Source: Bacteroidales bacterium (lineage in GTDB: Bacteria > Bacteroidota > Bacteroidia > Bacteroidales > UBA1715). From it: a DNA stretch of 64,000 nucleotides. The notes under the pieces are model-generated. The model had not been told where the DNA came from. It saw nothing but the letters and a program-made list of their open reading frames with translations, and made no database searches. The DNA lies in the NCBI GenBank assembly GCA_017516865.1, contig JAFXAU010000013.1, positions 37,711 through 101,710 on the forward strand. Direction: 5' to 3'. A program made the position numbers and the translations under genes. Shown here piece by piece: positions 44,061-54,003 of the stretch (the stretch's first letter is position 1; each line of letters begins with the position of its first letter).

Positions 44061-44226
44061 CATTGTGGTATAATTTGGCAACGAAATTACTCTTTTTTTC
44101 CACTTTACCACCATTCCGCCGCAAAAACTTTATCCTTTCCCTTTCGTTTTATGATATTTTTCCCCTTTCACCCTCATTTTATTTTAGTATCTTTTCCCCA
44201 TCTCTATACCATCCAAAGCCACTATG

Positions 44227-44343
44227 GTCCTTACCGTCCTTATAGTCTTTATTCTCCTTACTGTCCCTACCGTCCTTAAAGTCTTTATTCTCCTTACTGT
44301 CCCTACCGTCTCTATAGTCCTTGTTCTCCTTACCGCCCTTCCC
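44227..44343. repeat. 9-bp-period minisatellite, 13 units
   Basis: Thirteen 9-base units run without a break and follow the pattern G-T-C-C-T-T-A-n-n. Within them a 36-base higher-order unit repeats at 44240-44275, 44276-44311 and partly from 44312. On the minus strand this could encode DGRDSKENKDYK repeats, but no start or ribosome site makes a gene likely. It sits between the suffix-domain gene and the terminator of the 44521 gene. Confidence 0.85.
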
Positions 44344-44473
44344 CAAACACCCTTCTATAATTCCCATTACTCCATAACAGAAATTGTTCTTCTCCGAAAA
44401 TGATTCTATTTTTTAAATTTGCTTGCAACGTTTTTTAACGTTACATCCCTATTGTTCTATAATAATAAATAAA

Positions 44474-44499
44474 AAAGCGAGACAGTAATATCTCGCTTT
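44474..44499 (-). terminator. Terminator of the 44521/46236 operon
   Basis: On the minus strand AAAGCGAG (44499-44492) pairs with CTCGCTTT (44481-44474) around a 10-base loop, then TTT and an A/T-rich tail. It lies 21 bases below the stop codon at 44521. Confidence 0.8.
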
Positions 44500-44520
44500 A
44501 AATCGTAGTCCAAAAACAGA

Positions 44521-46218
44521 TTACTTTGTTACTTCTTGCAAATCATCTAATGAATAATCAAGTAAGATGGCACCATTTTTAGCAACATAAATAGAACCTT
44601 GAAAAAATTTACTCGGCTCTTTTTTCTTGTTTTTTTGTTCAAATTCAACGAGAAATTTAGATATTCCCTTCTCGTCAACATCATAGCTTAAAATTTTATA
44701 TGATGTTATCGGGTGCAAATTATGGAACAGACTTTTTAATTTAACTTCTTGTGGAGTTTCTATTCCGTACGAGCCATCAGGTTTTTTATAGCGAACTGAA
44801 TTGACCTCTGTATAAAAAACGCTTTTCCAATTCTCATCAAGATTACATTTATTTCGTATGGCCATGTCAATGCCAAGAACTTTCGTAGTCGGATTACGTG
44901 ATATAGAAACTATGCCCGACAATGCATAATTTAAGTATTGTTCAGCCTTTTGTTGTACCTTTTGTTGTTCTTCGGCAGCTTTTTGTTGTTCTTCGGCAGC
45001 CTTTCGCTGCTTTTCCGCAAGCCTTTCAGCCTCAATAGCTTTGAATTCGGTATCAATACGATTGTCAACAATACGTTTTAGACTATCCAGTCTATTAATT
45101 TGAGATGAATTCAAATAATACCTTTGATACTTGTAGTATAAAGAAGCTCCGATTTCTTCGCTTCGATAATAATGCTCGAATGAATAGTTTTCTCTTACTT
45201 TGGCTATCCTATCCGTATTGTCATTTTTATTCTGGGCTTTTGCCCATTCTATATTTCCCTCTACGTCTTTTAATTCCTTCTCTTCATATGAACTAATCAG
45301 CGAATCTGTGGCTAAATTAACTTTAATAAGTTCAAGAAAAGGTTTTCCCAAAATAACAGAGTCCAACTTATCTCCCCCTATATTATTCTTATCTGGACAA
45401 TACAATTTGATTTTTCTTTCTTCAAAAATATAACCTTTCTCATATAATGCTGTTTTTGTAATTTCACCATTAGCATATTTTGTAGCTAAAAGTTTTTTCT
45501 CTGCTCGGTCGGAATCGGGATTCAACAATTTCCCCGTTGCATCCCGTTTAACACATGACAATAATATACCATTAGAAAAAAGCAATTCAGACACTTCTTT
45601 CTCTGTATTGAAAACAGACTCCATAGATTCTGTTTCAGACCATGTTCCATGAAATTCCCCTTTGGAATTAAATTGTCCTGATATTTTGGTTATGCTTTTG
45701 GTTAGACTTTCTTTATTTACTTCTGTATAGTTATATTTATATAGACCTGTCAAAACACCTTTTGTAAAAGTCATCTCAGAAGAATTAGCATAACCATCCG
45801 TATTGTCTTTCCATGTCCACTTTCCATGAGGAATACCATTAGAATACCCTGCTATGAAAGACATCATACCTGTTGTTGTCTTCCCCCCTTCAACAATGGT
45901 TACATTATTTAGAATAGATAAAGTTCCATTCATTAAATCTTTTTTAAAGGTTGCCGTTGCCTTATATGTATCGGTAAGCTTTTTTCCCTGAATAGTAGTT
46001 ACATTTGTACCCGACAAAGAATATGAACCATTCTTAACATAATTTCCGTTGGCATCTTCATAATATTGATACGTTTCTTTGCCATTATAAATATTGAATG
46101 CAATAGTTTTAATTTCCGCGTCATTTCGCGTAAATGTTTTTAATGTCTGTGCACTTGCACTAAAACATAAAACAAACAATCCACTAACAATCTTAAATTT
46201 TTGTAAACATTTTTTCAT
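44521..46218 (-). CDS. Secreted protein with MORN-like repeats and coiled coil
   Basis: The 565-residue protein has a signal peptide (to about 23, SASAQ). Residues 40-290 contain MORN/YwqK-like strand pairs (NGIPHGKWTWKD, KGEFHGTWSE, NGNYVKNGSYSL). A charged coiled coil with KAAEEQQKAAEEQQK lies near 395-425, and a beta-rich C-terminal domain near 430-560. No catalytic motif. It starts 17 bases after the zinc-ribbon membrane protein gene and shares its transcript. Function unknown; the repeats suggest membrane or envelope association. Confidence 0.7.
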   Translation of the reverse strand: MKKCLQKFKIVSGLFVLCFSASAQTLKTFTRNDAEIKTIAFNIYNGKETYQYYEDANGNYVKNGSYSLSGTNVTTIQGKKLTDTYKATATFKKDLMNGTLSILNNVTIVEGGKTTTGMMSFIAGYSNGIPHGKWTWKDNTDGYANSSEMTFTKGVLTGLYKYNYTEVNKESLTKSITKISGQFNSKGEFHGTWSETESMESVFNTEKEVSELLFSNGILLSCVKRDATGKLLNPDSDRAEKKLLATKYANGEITKTALYEKGYIFEERKIKLYCPDKNNIGGDKLDSVILGKPFLELIKVNLATDSLISSYEEKELKDVEGNIEWAKAQNKNDNTDRIAKVRENYSFEHYYRSEEIGASLYYKYQRYYLNSSQINRLDSLKRIVDNRIDTEFKAIEAERLAEKQRKAAEEQQKAAEEQQKVQQKAEQYLNYALSGIVSISRNPTTKVLGIDMAIRNKCNLDENWKSVFYTEVNSVRYKKPDGSYGIETPQEVKLKSLFHNLHPITSYKILSYDVDEKGISKFLVEFEQKNKKKEPSKFFQGSIYVAKNGAILLDYSLDDLQEVTK

Positions 46219-46235
46219 AACTACAATATTTTAAT

Positions 46236-46880
46236 TTAATCACCTAAAAAACTTATTATTCCCAATACTATCATAAATAAAACATATCCTGCAATAAGCA
46301 GCATTGTTCCGTGAACTTTCAATAGTTTAAACTTCTTTAACTTCTTCTGAAAATATTCAACGTGAGAGATATCATTCAGACTTTGCAAATGCATAATACC
46401 AAGTTCTACTTTTTCGACAATAGCTTTATATACTTCCTTATGATTACTCTCATTGGAATTACTTTTCTTTACAAGACCAGATTGGCTAAACAACATGTTC
46501 AATTGGTTAGCAGTTTGATTTGCATCACCATCAAAGGTTATTGTAGATAAATCTTCCAATAGTCTGGTATTGTATTCCATACCTTCGTATTCCTTCTGTT
46601 TTTCCATCGTTTCGCGTTTTGCCTTCTCTGCTTTTTCTTCATTGGTTGAAGACAACGCATTTACAATCCCTCCAGCAATTACACCACCAAACGTCCCCCC
46701 AGCTACCGATTTTGTGACAGTTGATTTATCACTGGAAGCGGTTCCCTTGTACGCCCTCCGACAGCCTTCAGAACAAAAAAATTGGGTGTCATAAGAAATT
46801 AAAGAAAGTACACCTTCCGTATAAGGATAAGATCTTGTGTCATGCATTCTACCACATTGTGGACATCTATAATTTGACAT
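46236..46880 (-). CDS. Zinc-ribbon protein with C-terminal membrane helix
   Basis: The 214-residue protein has an N-terminal treble-clef/TRASH-like pair CPQCG (6-10) and FFCSEGCRRAYKG. A glycine-rich stretch (SVAGGTFGGVIAGGIVNAL) and a helical, charged middle (about 80-185) follow. One membrane helix at about 187-211 completes it. It lacks a signal peptide, so the zinc domain should be cytoplasmic. Family not recognised. It is co-transcribed with the MORN-like secreted protein. Confidence 0.65.
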   Translation of the reverse strand: MSNYRCPQCGRMHDTRSYPYTEGVLSLISYDTQFFCSEGCRRAYKGTASSDKSTVTKSVAGGTFGGVIAGGIVNALSSTNEEKAEKAKRETMEKQKEYEGMEYNTRLLEDLSTITFDGDANQTANQLNMLFSQSGLVKKSNSNESNHKEVYKAIVEKVELGIMHLQSLNDISHVEYFQKKLKKFKLLKVHGTMLLIAGYVLFMIVLGIISFLGD

Positions 46881-47046
46881 ATTTTATAATTAACTATCAC
46901 CTACTCTTTGAAGGATTTTCGGCATACTCCTGTAAATTATTATTTTCATAATGAAAATCAGCGTCAAGCCCTCCGAGTTCTTTTCTTCTATTTCCCTGTA
47001 GAATTTCCATATTGCAATAATATAGCGAATTATCCGTAAGACCAAA

Positions 47047-47082
47047 GACCATTTCGACCATTAAGTTCATTCCGTTCATTTG
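47047..47082. repeat. 9-bp-period minisatellite, 4 units
   Basis: The units GACCATTTC, GACCATTAA, GTTCATTCC and GTTCATTTG are consecutive. The same period and a related pattern occur at 44227-44343 and 50911-50946. Confidence 0.75.
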
Positions 47083-47109
47083 CGGAATACAGCAATGAAA
47101 AACAAAAGC

Positions 47110-47159
47110 CTAAACTTTCCCCAATCGTATGTTTTTACACCACATTTGGGAAAGTTTAG
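47110..47159 (-). repeat. Long inverted repeat, possible hipA terminator
   Basis: CTAAACTTTCCC at 47110-47121 pairs perfectly with GGGAAAGTTTAG at 47148-47159. Extended to 16 bases per arm there is one mismatch. The minus-strand 3' side continues into GCTTTTGTTTTTC, so it could end a leftward transcript from hipA about 210 bases upstream. The length is more than a terminator needs; a small mobile-element remnant is an alternative. Confidence 0.6.
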
Positions 47160-47369
47160 AACAAAAAATATCAAATGTCATTTGCAATGCTATGCGTCAA
47201 TTTCGCATCTTTCTATGCTCAATACATTTTATTTTGCAAATTGAAAGTCTGACTTTCGACTTGCAAAAATCTTTGTAAATATTTGATAGCGTGAAGATTA
47301 GGTTATAGATACGGCTTATTTTTTCATATAATTGTTTGCTCATGTTTTTACGCATGGGCAATGAATTTC

Positions 47370-48647
47370 TCACAGCAAAATATGCGTGCTACCTATATAT
47401 TTTGTAGTTGTTTTGGGAATGCCGTGTGCGTGTGCAAGTTGTTGCCAATGGCTTACGCTTTCCGCAACTTGGTCGATGATTGAGTTAGGGGATTTTATGT
47501 TTACATTGCGGGCAATTGCCAACAAATCATTTCGGGTTATGTTTTCCCACTTGTTGTTTATCGACATTTGGTGTGACGAAGTCCACTGTCCGTTTGGATT
47601 GTATGCCCACGAAACATCGTATGCCGGCGACAGCGACCAACGTCCGTTTTTGTCCATAAGGAACGAAATGTTTTTCGTGTGGTCGTCTTGGTTGCGTGCC
47701 ACTACGTTGAACACCATCCGTCGATACATTTCTTCCGCTTGTGAGTAGGTGAGCCGCAATTGGCGCATCACTTGAAACGCTTGCTCGTAACTGAAGGAAT
47801 GCAACAATTTGTAATCGTAATGGGCTATGCCACAGAGTGTTTGCATGTGCAGTTTCTCGTTGTGTCCGGCTCGGTCGAAACGGCGTGTCATAAAATGTGC
47901 ACGTCCGTTTTCTTCGAGCAGGCGGCATTCTGTCATTGTTATGCCAGCTTGTTTCGCCATAAGGTAATACACATATTCAATTCGCCCAAAATGTTTCGGA
48001 TCGCCTAATTCGGCGTTGGTTACGCCATCAAGCTTCAAAAGCCATTGTGTAAAACCTTCCGGCGCCGAGACTTGTCCGCTTCGTACTTCGCCAGTCTGTT
48101 CGTTGTAGGCAATCACCGCCTTGGCTCGCTGCCCTCCTGCCGACGTTCCTACGCGGATGATATTCGCTATTCCTTCTTTTACGTCGGAACGAAGATTCAC
48201 GTTGAGTTTCGTTTTCTCATTCAACACCTCGCGGGCAATGTTTATAAGTGAATCTATTTCTATTCTGGTGCTTTGTTCCAGAAAATTATCGTTTGCAGGA
48301 ACAAATTCCAATGCTCCCATACTTCGGCTTCCCTGATAACATAACCGTTCCACGGGATTTGCAAACGTCCGTCCCACCGAGGCCAGCCAGCGGTCGAGAA
48401 GAGCTTTGCCGAATGCATCGGGCATGGAGTCGGCCAGCAGTCCCGGCAGACCTAAAAACGTGTCGTACCCGAGTGTGGCGAAGCTATAAATGGTTCCTGA
48501 ATGCAAGGGCATGGTTATCGGGGCTATTTCGAAGCCCGTTTCGGCAAACTCCTTGGTGTATTCAAAATTACCGACTTGGCGTTTGTCGTCCCATGCTATC
48601 ACTCCCACGCGAGTTCCCCACAATATGACGTCTGCAAGTGTTATCAT
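47370..48647 (-). CDS. hipA: HipA-type serine/threonine kinase toxin
   Basis: The 425-residue HipA-fold kinase has GTSAGGQRAKAVIAY (phosphate loop with Lys), the HipA catalytic loop NVVARNQDDHTKN and the metal-binding SPAYDVSWAYN. The N-terminal HipA domain includes FLGLPGLLADSMPDAFG. E. coli HipA phosphorylates GltX and causes dormancy; targets of this homologue are unknown. It lies 60 bases downstream of hipB on the same strand. Length and motifs are complete, so it is probably active. Confidence 0.92.
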   Translation of the reverse strand: MITLADVILWGTRVGVIAWDDKRQVGNFEYTKEFAETGFEIAPITMPLHSGTIYSFATLGYDTFLGLPGLLADSMPDAFGKALLDRWLASVGRTFANPVERLCYQGSRSMGALEFVPANDNFLEQSTRIEIDSLINIAREVLNEKTKLNVNLRSDVKEGIANIIRVGTSAGGQRAKAVIAYNEQTGEVRSGQVSAPEGFTQWLLKLDGVTNAELGDPKHFGRIEYVYYLMAKQAGITMTECRLLEENGRAHFMTRRFDRAGHNEKLHMQTLCGIAHYDYKLLHSFSYEQAFQVMRQLRLTYSQAEEMYRRMVFNVVARNQDDHTKNISFLMDKNGRWSLSPAYDVSWAYNPNGQWTSSHQMSINNKWENITRNDLLAIARNVNIKSPNSIIDQVAESVSHWQQLAHAHGIPKTTTKYIGSTHILL

Positions 48648-48707
48648 GTTAGAAATAGGTTTTGAATGTCTTCTCTCTTAATTTTTAATTCTTAAACTCT
48701 TAATTAA

Positions 48708-49082
48708 CTAGTCCTTGTCCCACTTGAAATATTGAGCGGGTGAATCAGCGGCAAGCGAGTTTTTCTGCTCGTTGGCGGTATTATATGCACGTTTGCGTGG
48801 CTTGTGTTTGCGAAGATATTCCGAATATGCTATGGGGCTCAATACTGGCTCTTGAAACAGTCCTTCAAGCACGTCGAAACGGTTGAGCGCACGCAGCACC
48901 ATAATAATGCTGAGCAACGAGGTGTTGTGTCCGTTCTCCATTTGGCTTATGGAAAACATTGACATGCCGCTCGCCGTAGCCAATGTTTTTTGCGACATGT
49001 TTTGTGCCACTCGTGCTTCTTTCAGTTTTTTGCCAATTTGAACCAAAATGGCTTTGTCGGTAAGTGCATAAATATTATCCAT
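48708..49082 (-). CDS. hipB: HipB-like XRE antitoxin and repressor
   Basis: The 124-residue protein has an XRE helix-turn-helix at about 16-70 (IGKKLKEARVAQNMSQKTLATASGMSMFSISQMENG). A C-terminal tail follows (KHKPRKRAYNTANEQKNSL, SPAQYFKWDKD). In HipBA systems HipB represses the operon and holds HipA inactive. Two identical 16-bp sites with palindromic core AGATATATCT lie directly upstream, at 49087-49102 and 49169-49184. The conserved hydrophobic/W-containing tail may insert into HipA as in E. coli. Confidence 0.9.
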   Translation of the reverse strand: MDNIYALTDKAILVQIGKKLKEARVAQNMSQKTLATASGMSMFSISQMENGHNTSLLSIIMVLRALNRFDVLEGLFQEPVLSPIAYSEYLRKHKPRKRAYNTANEQKNSLAADSPAQYFKWDKD

Positions 49083-49086
49083 AACT

Positions 49087-49184
49087 TTAGATATATCTTA
49101 TAAAACACCACAAATATACATCTTTTGTTTGGTAAAAACAATATTTCTTTAAATTTTCTCCAAATATATTAGATATATCTTATA
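49087..49184 (-). promoter_or_regulatory. hipBA operator/promoter region
   Basis: TTAGATATATCTTATA occurs identically at 49087-49102 and 49169-49184; its core AGATATATCT is a perfect palindrome. Minus-strand -7 boxes TATATTTG lie at 49118-49111 and 49168-49161, each beside one site. The geometry fits cooperative repression by HipB dimers. Confidence 0.75.
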
Positions 49185-49395
49185 TCTCTCCATAATAATC
49201 GTAGTTTTATTTGATATATACAATGTTATGGTGTTAAAATGACAGATTGTGAATTTAGAATCTGTTTTGAATTTTCTATGCTCGCCAAAGACTAAAGTAA
49301 ATAAAACCTAAAGATATTAATGCGCAACGAGTATGATTCAATATTGAAATAAGAAACGTGAAAAATTTTACTTATTTTTACAAAAAAATTGACCT
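49185..49395. other. Remainder of the hipB/kinase intergenic region
   Basis: The whole gap 49083-49395 is 313 bases. Beyond the hipB operators I see no gene or clear TAnnTTTG box. The kinase may use the weak TATTTTTA-like stretch near 49372-49380. Confidence 0.35.
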
Positions 49396-50898
49396 ATGGC
49401 AGAAATAAGTTCTGAATTCGAAAACGACAAATTGGAGTCTTCAACGGCTGACGAGATTGTACTCTATACATCGAAGAACACTGTCGTTAAGAAGTTCAGA
49501 ACATTTGGCAAGTGGCAGATTTCCAAAGAAATAGCGCCTGAATTTGCATTCGATGCCAAACATCGCCAGTCGCTCAATCAGGAATTTGAAATCGGCTATC
49601 AGCTCGACCATCCCAATATTGTTCGCTATATAGATAAAAGAGTTTCCGATGACGGTGTACCTCGTCTCATTTTGGAGTATGTAGATGGCCCGACGTTGCG
49701 TGAACTGCTTGATAGCGATACTTGTGTTTCGCAAAAGGAATTTGACTCCATTTTTGGAGCAATTCTGTCGGCTTTGTCGTATTTGCATCGCCGGCAGATT
49801 TATCATCTCGACGTGAAGCCCGAAAATATCGTAGTTACACACAAGGAACACATTGCAAAACTGATTGATTTTGGCTTTGCCATAACTGCCAGCAACGACA
49901 AGACTTTAGGAACAACAAAGAAATATGTTGCTCCCGAGTTCTCGGAACGCACCGACGAAATTTCGGGGCAAACCGATATGTACGCATTTGCCAAAACAAT
50001 GCAGGAGTTTGCGGGACGAAAATCAATTTCTCTTTCGAAACGGCAGAAGCGAATCATTAAATCTGCATTGCAACAAGATGTTTCTCAACGAATTACTGCT
50101 GATAAAGCATTGGCTTTGTTGCAGAAACCTCAACGGAAAGGTTTGTTTCTTGTGATTCTTTTGTTCGTGCCTATTGTTGTCGGGTTGATGTTTGTTTTGC
50201 TTCGCAAAGAGCAAAAAGTCGAATCTCCGCAAGTTACTCACGATACGGTTGTTGTTGAGAACGTCGTTATAGATACGACTATTCCAATAATAAAACAACA
50301 ATCCAAAGAAATTGTTCATGAACGGAAAGAACAATCCGACAAAAAGTCTTTCCAAAACAAATCAGTTGCAACTCAAAGCGATGTGGTAGAAGAAATAGAG
50401 AGTGTGGCGCCAATTAAGCCGCAAGCATCCGAATTTGATTACTCATTCTATATAAAAGAAATTCCTTATACAAAACCCAACTTGGCAAACGTAAAATTCA
50501 ATGAGGATGATTCTCTCTATATTTTAGCTAAGGGAAAGGAGTATCAAGCATATAAGAGAAAACTTGAGAGAAAGCGTATAGATATATTTAATAGACAAAC
50601 TAAAGTCGAAGAAAGAACCACCAATCAGTATCAAAAAATGTATGCTGAGGAGTATAATAAACAAAATTCAAATAATTGGGAACTTCAACGTCTTGCAGAT
50701 GAGCTGGATGAGGTTTTGGCGGAGATAGAGCTTGAATATAATGAGAAATACAAAGTGTTGGGAGATTCTCTAAATATTTATCAGAAACAAATGAATGATG
50801 CCATAAAAATGCACCTAAAGCCTTATTATGATAGTGGCGATATTGATACGTACAACTATTATAGTCACGATTTTTTAGAAAAAATAACAAGTAAATAA
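49396..50898 (+). CDS. Membrane-anchored Ser/Thr protein kinase
   Basis: The 500-residue protein has a Hanks-type kinase domain (about 20-245) with catalytic loop HLDVKPEN (H137, D139), LIDFGF with Asp near 157 and a canonical APE-like VAPEF. A clear G-x-G-x-x-G loop is not visible; the N-lobe reads TSKNTVVKKFRTFGK, so nucleotide binding is atypical. A single membrane helix (about 249-269) is followed by a 230-residue extracytoplasmic region. That region is low-complexity at first, then coiled-coil-like (KRKLERKRIDIFNRQTKVEE). It lacks PASTA or sensor repeats. The next gene (a DNA-binding-like protein) may be a partner. Confidence 0.85.
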   Translation: MAEISSEFENDKLESSTADEIVLYTSKNTVVKKFRTFGKWQISKEIAPEFAFDAKHRQSLNQEFEIGYQLDHPNIVRYIDKRVSDDGVPRLILEYVDGPTLRELLDSDTCVSQKEFDSIFGAILSALSYLHRRQIYHLDVKPENIVVTHKEHIAKLIDFGFAITASNDKTLGTTKKYVAPEFSERTDEISGQTDMYAFAKTMQEFAGRKSISLSKRQKRIIKSALQQDVSQRITADKALALLQKPQRKGLFLVILLFVPIVVGLMFVLLRKEQKVESPQVTHDTVVVENVVIDTTIPIIKQQSKEIVHERKEQSDKKSFQNKSVATQSDVVEEIESVAPIKPQASEFDYSFYIKEIPYTKPNLANVKFNEDDSLYILAKGKEYQAYKRKLERKRIDIFNRQTKVEERTTNQYQKMYAEEYNKQNSNNWELQRLADELDEVLAEIELEYNEKYKVLGDSLNIYQKQMNDAIKMHLKPYYDSGDIDTYNYYSHDFLEKITSK

Positions 50899-50910
50899 AA
50901 TTTAGGAATC

Positions 50911-50946
50911 TATTCATTTCATTCAAATCGTTCATTTCATTCATTT
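50911..50946. repeat. 9-bp-period minisatellite, 4 units
   Basis: The units TATTCATTT, CATTCAAAT, CGTTCATTT and CATTCATTT follow each other 12 bases after the kinase stop codon. Confidence 0.75.
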
Positions 50947-50969
50947 CAAAATTCGGGGCAAATAATTGC

Positions 50970-50977
50970 TAAATTTG
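50970..50977 (+). promoter_or_regulatory. -7 box of the 51000 gene
   Basis: TAAATTTG fits TAnnTTTG; the ATG is 23 bases downstream. Confidence 0.55.
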
Positions 50978-50999
50978 TGGTTGTATAAATCAAACAACT

Positions 51000-51551
51000 A
51001 TGGTTTCAAAACACATAAAAGCAGAAATTGAAAAGAAACTTGGTCGTGAAATCCGCTATCCGCTTGATTGTGAGGCGTTGTCGCTTGACATTGCAACAAA
51101 ATGCGGCGGACAGGTGAGCGCGTCAACTCTCAAACGGTTCTTCGGTTTTGTAAAAGGCACGGAGCCACGGACTTACACGCTCGATATGATTGCAAAATAT
51201 ATTGGCTACAAAAATTGGGACGAATATCTTGACTCCCTCACTGACAAAACCGAAAGCAGCGAATTTGTTCACATTGAAGAACTTACAATCGCCAATCTGC
51301 AAGTTGGGGCACAATATATGTTTTGTTACGAACCTATGCGGAAGATTGTTTTTGAATATATGGGAGAATCAATGTGCAAAATTATCGAATCTGTCAATAG
51401 CAAGCTGAAAGAAAACGATGTGATTTGCCTGACTTCCATCACGTTAGATTATCCTCTCCTGATTTCGTCGGTTATTCGCGGTGGCGTTCCAATTGGTGCG
51501 TTGACGGTAGGTAAGGTGAGCGGGATAACCAAAATTCAAAGGATGAAATAA
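51000..51551 (+). CDS. Putative DNA-binding protein of unknown function
   Basis: The 183-residue protein has an N-terminal helical segment (LDCEALSLDIATKCGGQVSASTLKRFFGFVKGTEPRTYTLDMIAKYIGYKNWDEYL, read in order over about 22-78) arranged like an XRE/lambda-repressor helix-turn-helix. A beta-rich domain (about 95-180) follows, as in many Bacteroidota regulators of unknown function. It lies downstream of the Ser/Thr kinase with its own promoter and a strong terminator after the stop. Confidence 0.6.
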   Translation: MVSKHIKAEIEKKLGREIRYPLDCEALSLDIATKCGGQVSASTLKRFFGFVKGTEPRTYTLDMIAKYIGYKNWDEYLDSLTDKTESSEFVHIEELTIANLQVGAQYMFCYEPMRKIVFEYMGESMCKIIESVNSKLKENDVICLTSITLDYPLLISSVIRGGVPIGALTVGKVSGITKIQRMK

Positions 51552-51552
51552 A

Positions 51553-51583
51553 AAAGAGCTGCCAATTAATTTGACAGCTCTTT
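51553..51583. terminator. Bidirectional terminator between 51000 gene and atpC
   Basis: AAAGAGCTG (51553-51561) pairs with CAGCTCTTT (51575-51583). Read leftward, CTCTTT is followed by further Ts; read rightward, TTT follows. It serves two convergent operons. Confidence 0.8.
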
Positions 51584-51606
51584 GTGTGCGAATAATAACA
51601 AGTATG

Positions 51607-51843
51607 TTATTCAACAAGTACAATTACTTTGTTTTGCACTTGTTCCACCACACCGCCAGTGACTGCAAATGTCTGCTCTTGATTTTGTTCGTCAACTATC
51701 ACCACATTTCCTGCGGCAAGTGTTGAAACAATGGGAGCATGGTTTTCGAGAATCTCGAAGGAACCTTTGCTTCCGGGCAGGTTGATTCTTTTGGCTGTGC
51801 CAGAGAACAATTTTTCTGTCGGTGTAATTATATCAATTGTCAT
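51607..51843 (-). CDS. atpC: F1Fo ATP synthase subunit epsilon
   Basis: The 78-residue protein consists only of the N-terminal beta-sandwich of epsilon (MTIDIITPTEKLFSG, NHAPIVSTLAAGNVVI, FAVTGGVVEQ). It lacks the C-terminal helical pair that inhibits ATP hydrolysis in other bacteria. The short form is common in Bacteroidota. It is in an operon with atpD, 8 bases after its stop. The rest of the synthase is not adjacent. Confidence 0.93.
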   Translation of the reverse strand: MTIDIITPTEKLFSGTAKRINLPGSKGSFEILENHAPIVSTLAAGNVVIVDEQNQEQTFAVTGGVVEQVQNKVIVLVE

Positions 51844-51851
51844 AGTTACAA

Positions 51852-53372
<1,521 letters not shown>

Positions 53373-53401
53373 TTATATTTATTTTAATTTGTACGTTACC
53401 A

Positions 53402-53409
53402 CAAAATTA
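53402..53409 (-). promoter_or_regulatory. -7 box of the atpDC operon
   Basis: Minus-strand TAATTTTG fits TAnnTTTG. Confidence 0.55.
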
Positions 53410-53591
53410 CTTTTTTTTTGAATACAGCAATACGAATTGAGTAAAAATTTATATGAATTTTGAAAATTGATGGTTGATGATTATAAAAATCAAGCAATTA
53501 GGATTTATATTTTGAATCCCCTCCTACGCTTGAAAAAATATGATAACGACTTCGGAATTATTTCCCCTTTCATCGTTAATCATACAATATA

Positions 53592-53927
53592 TTAAACTGT
53601 AGGTTTATTTTTTAACAGCTCAATAATCTCATCTTTCGCTTTTAGCAGTTCTTTTGTCATTTGCAATTCTTTTTGCAACGACGACACCTCCTGCGAAACG
53701 GCAATCTTTGAAATATCCGTTTTTTCAACACCTAATAGTGTAAAAACCGAAGTGTTGAGAATTGTGGCAATTTGGTCTAAACGCTGAATAGATATGTTTG
53801 TTAGGCCTCTTTCTATTTTGGACACTGCAGCAATAGAGATGTCCAATTCTCCTGCTATATCAGCCTGTGAAACACCTTTTAATTTCCGCAAATCTCGTAT
53901 TGTATTACCTATAGTCTGTAAATTCAT
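53592..53927 (-). CDS. XRE family transcriptional regulator
   Basis: The 111-residue protein has an N-terminal XRE helix-turn-helix (about 7-62, IRDLRKLKGVSQADIAGELDISIAAVSKIERG). A C-terminal coiled coil (VSSLQKELQMTKELLKAKDEIIELLKN, about 78-106) probably serves dimerisation. No toxin gene adjoins it, so it is more likely a stand-alone regulator. It is divergent from the 54065 operon, whose promoter carries direct repeats. Confidence 0.88.
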   Translation of the reverse strand: MNLQTIGNTIRDLRKLKGVSQADIAGELDISIAAVSKIERGLTNISIQRLDQIATILNTSVFTLLGVEKTDISKIAVSQEVSSLQKELQMTKELLKAKDEIIELLKNKPTV

Positions 53928-54003
53928 GATATATTTTTTGATAATGAATTTACAAACACTACATCATAATATTTTTAACTAAAATTTGAATTTGATGTTG
54001 AAA

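Larger units (their letters stand above)
46881..47369. other. 489-base intergenic region downstream of hipA
   Basis: It contains a 9-bp-period repeat (47047-47082) and a long inverted repeat (47110-47159). The only frame of note, 46897-47079 on the minus strand, begins inside the repeat (MNGMNLMVEM) and has no promoter; I do not call it. The stretch 47160-47369 shows nothing recognisable. Confidence 0.5.

Noticed and set aside
44179..44367. 62-residue minus-strand frame with DGRDSKENKDYK repeats
   Set aside because: It is the translation of the minisatellite; no promoter, and repeats at the other two loci encode different peptides.
46897..47079. 60-residue minus-strand frame MNGMNLMVEM...
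   Set aside because: Starts inside a 9-bp repeat, no promoter box or ribosome site, no continuation of protein-like composition.
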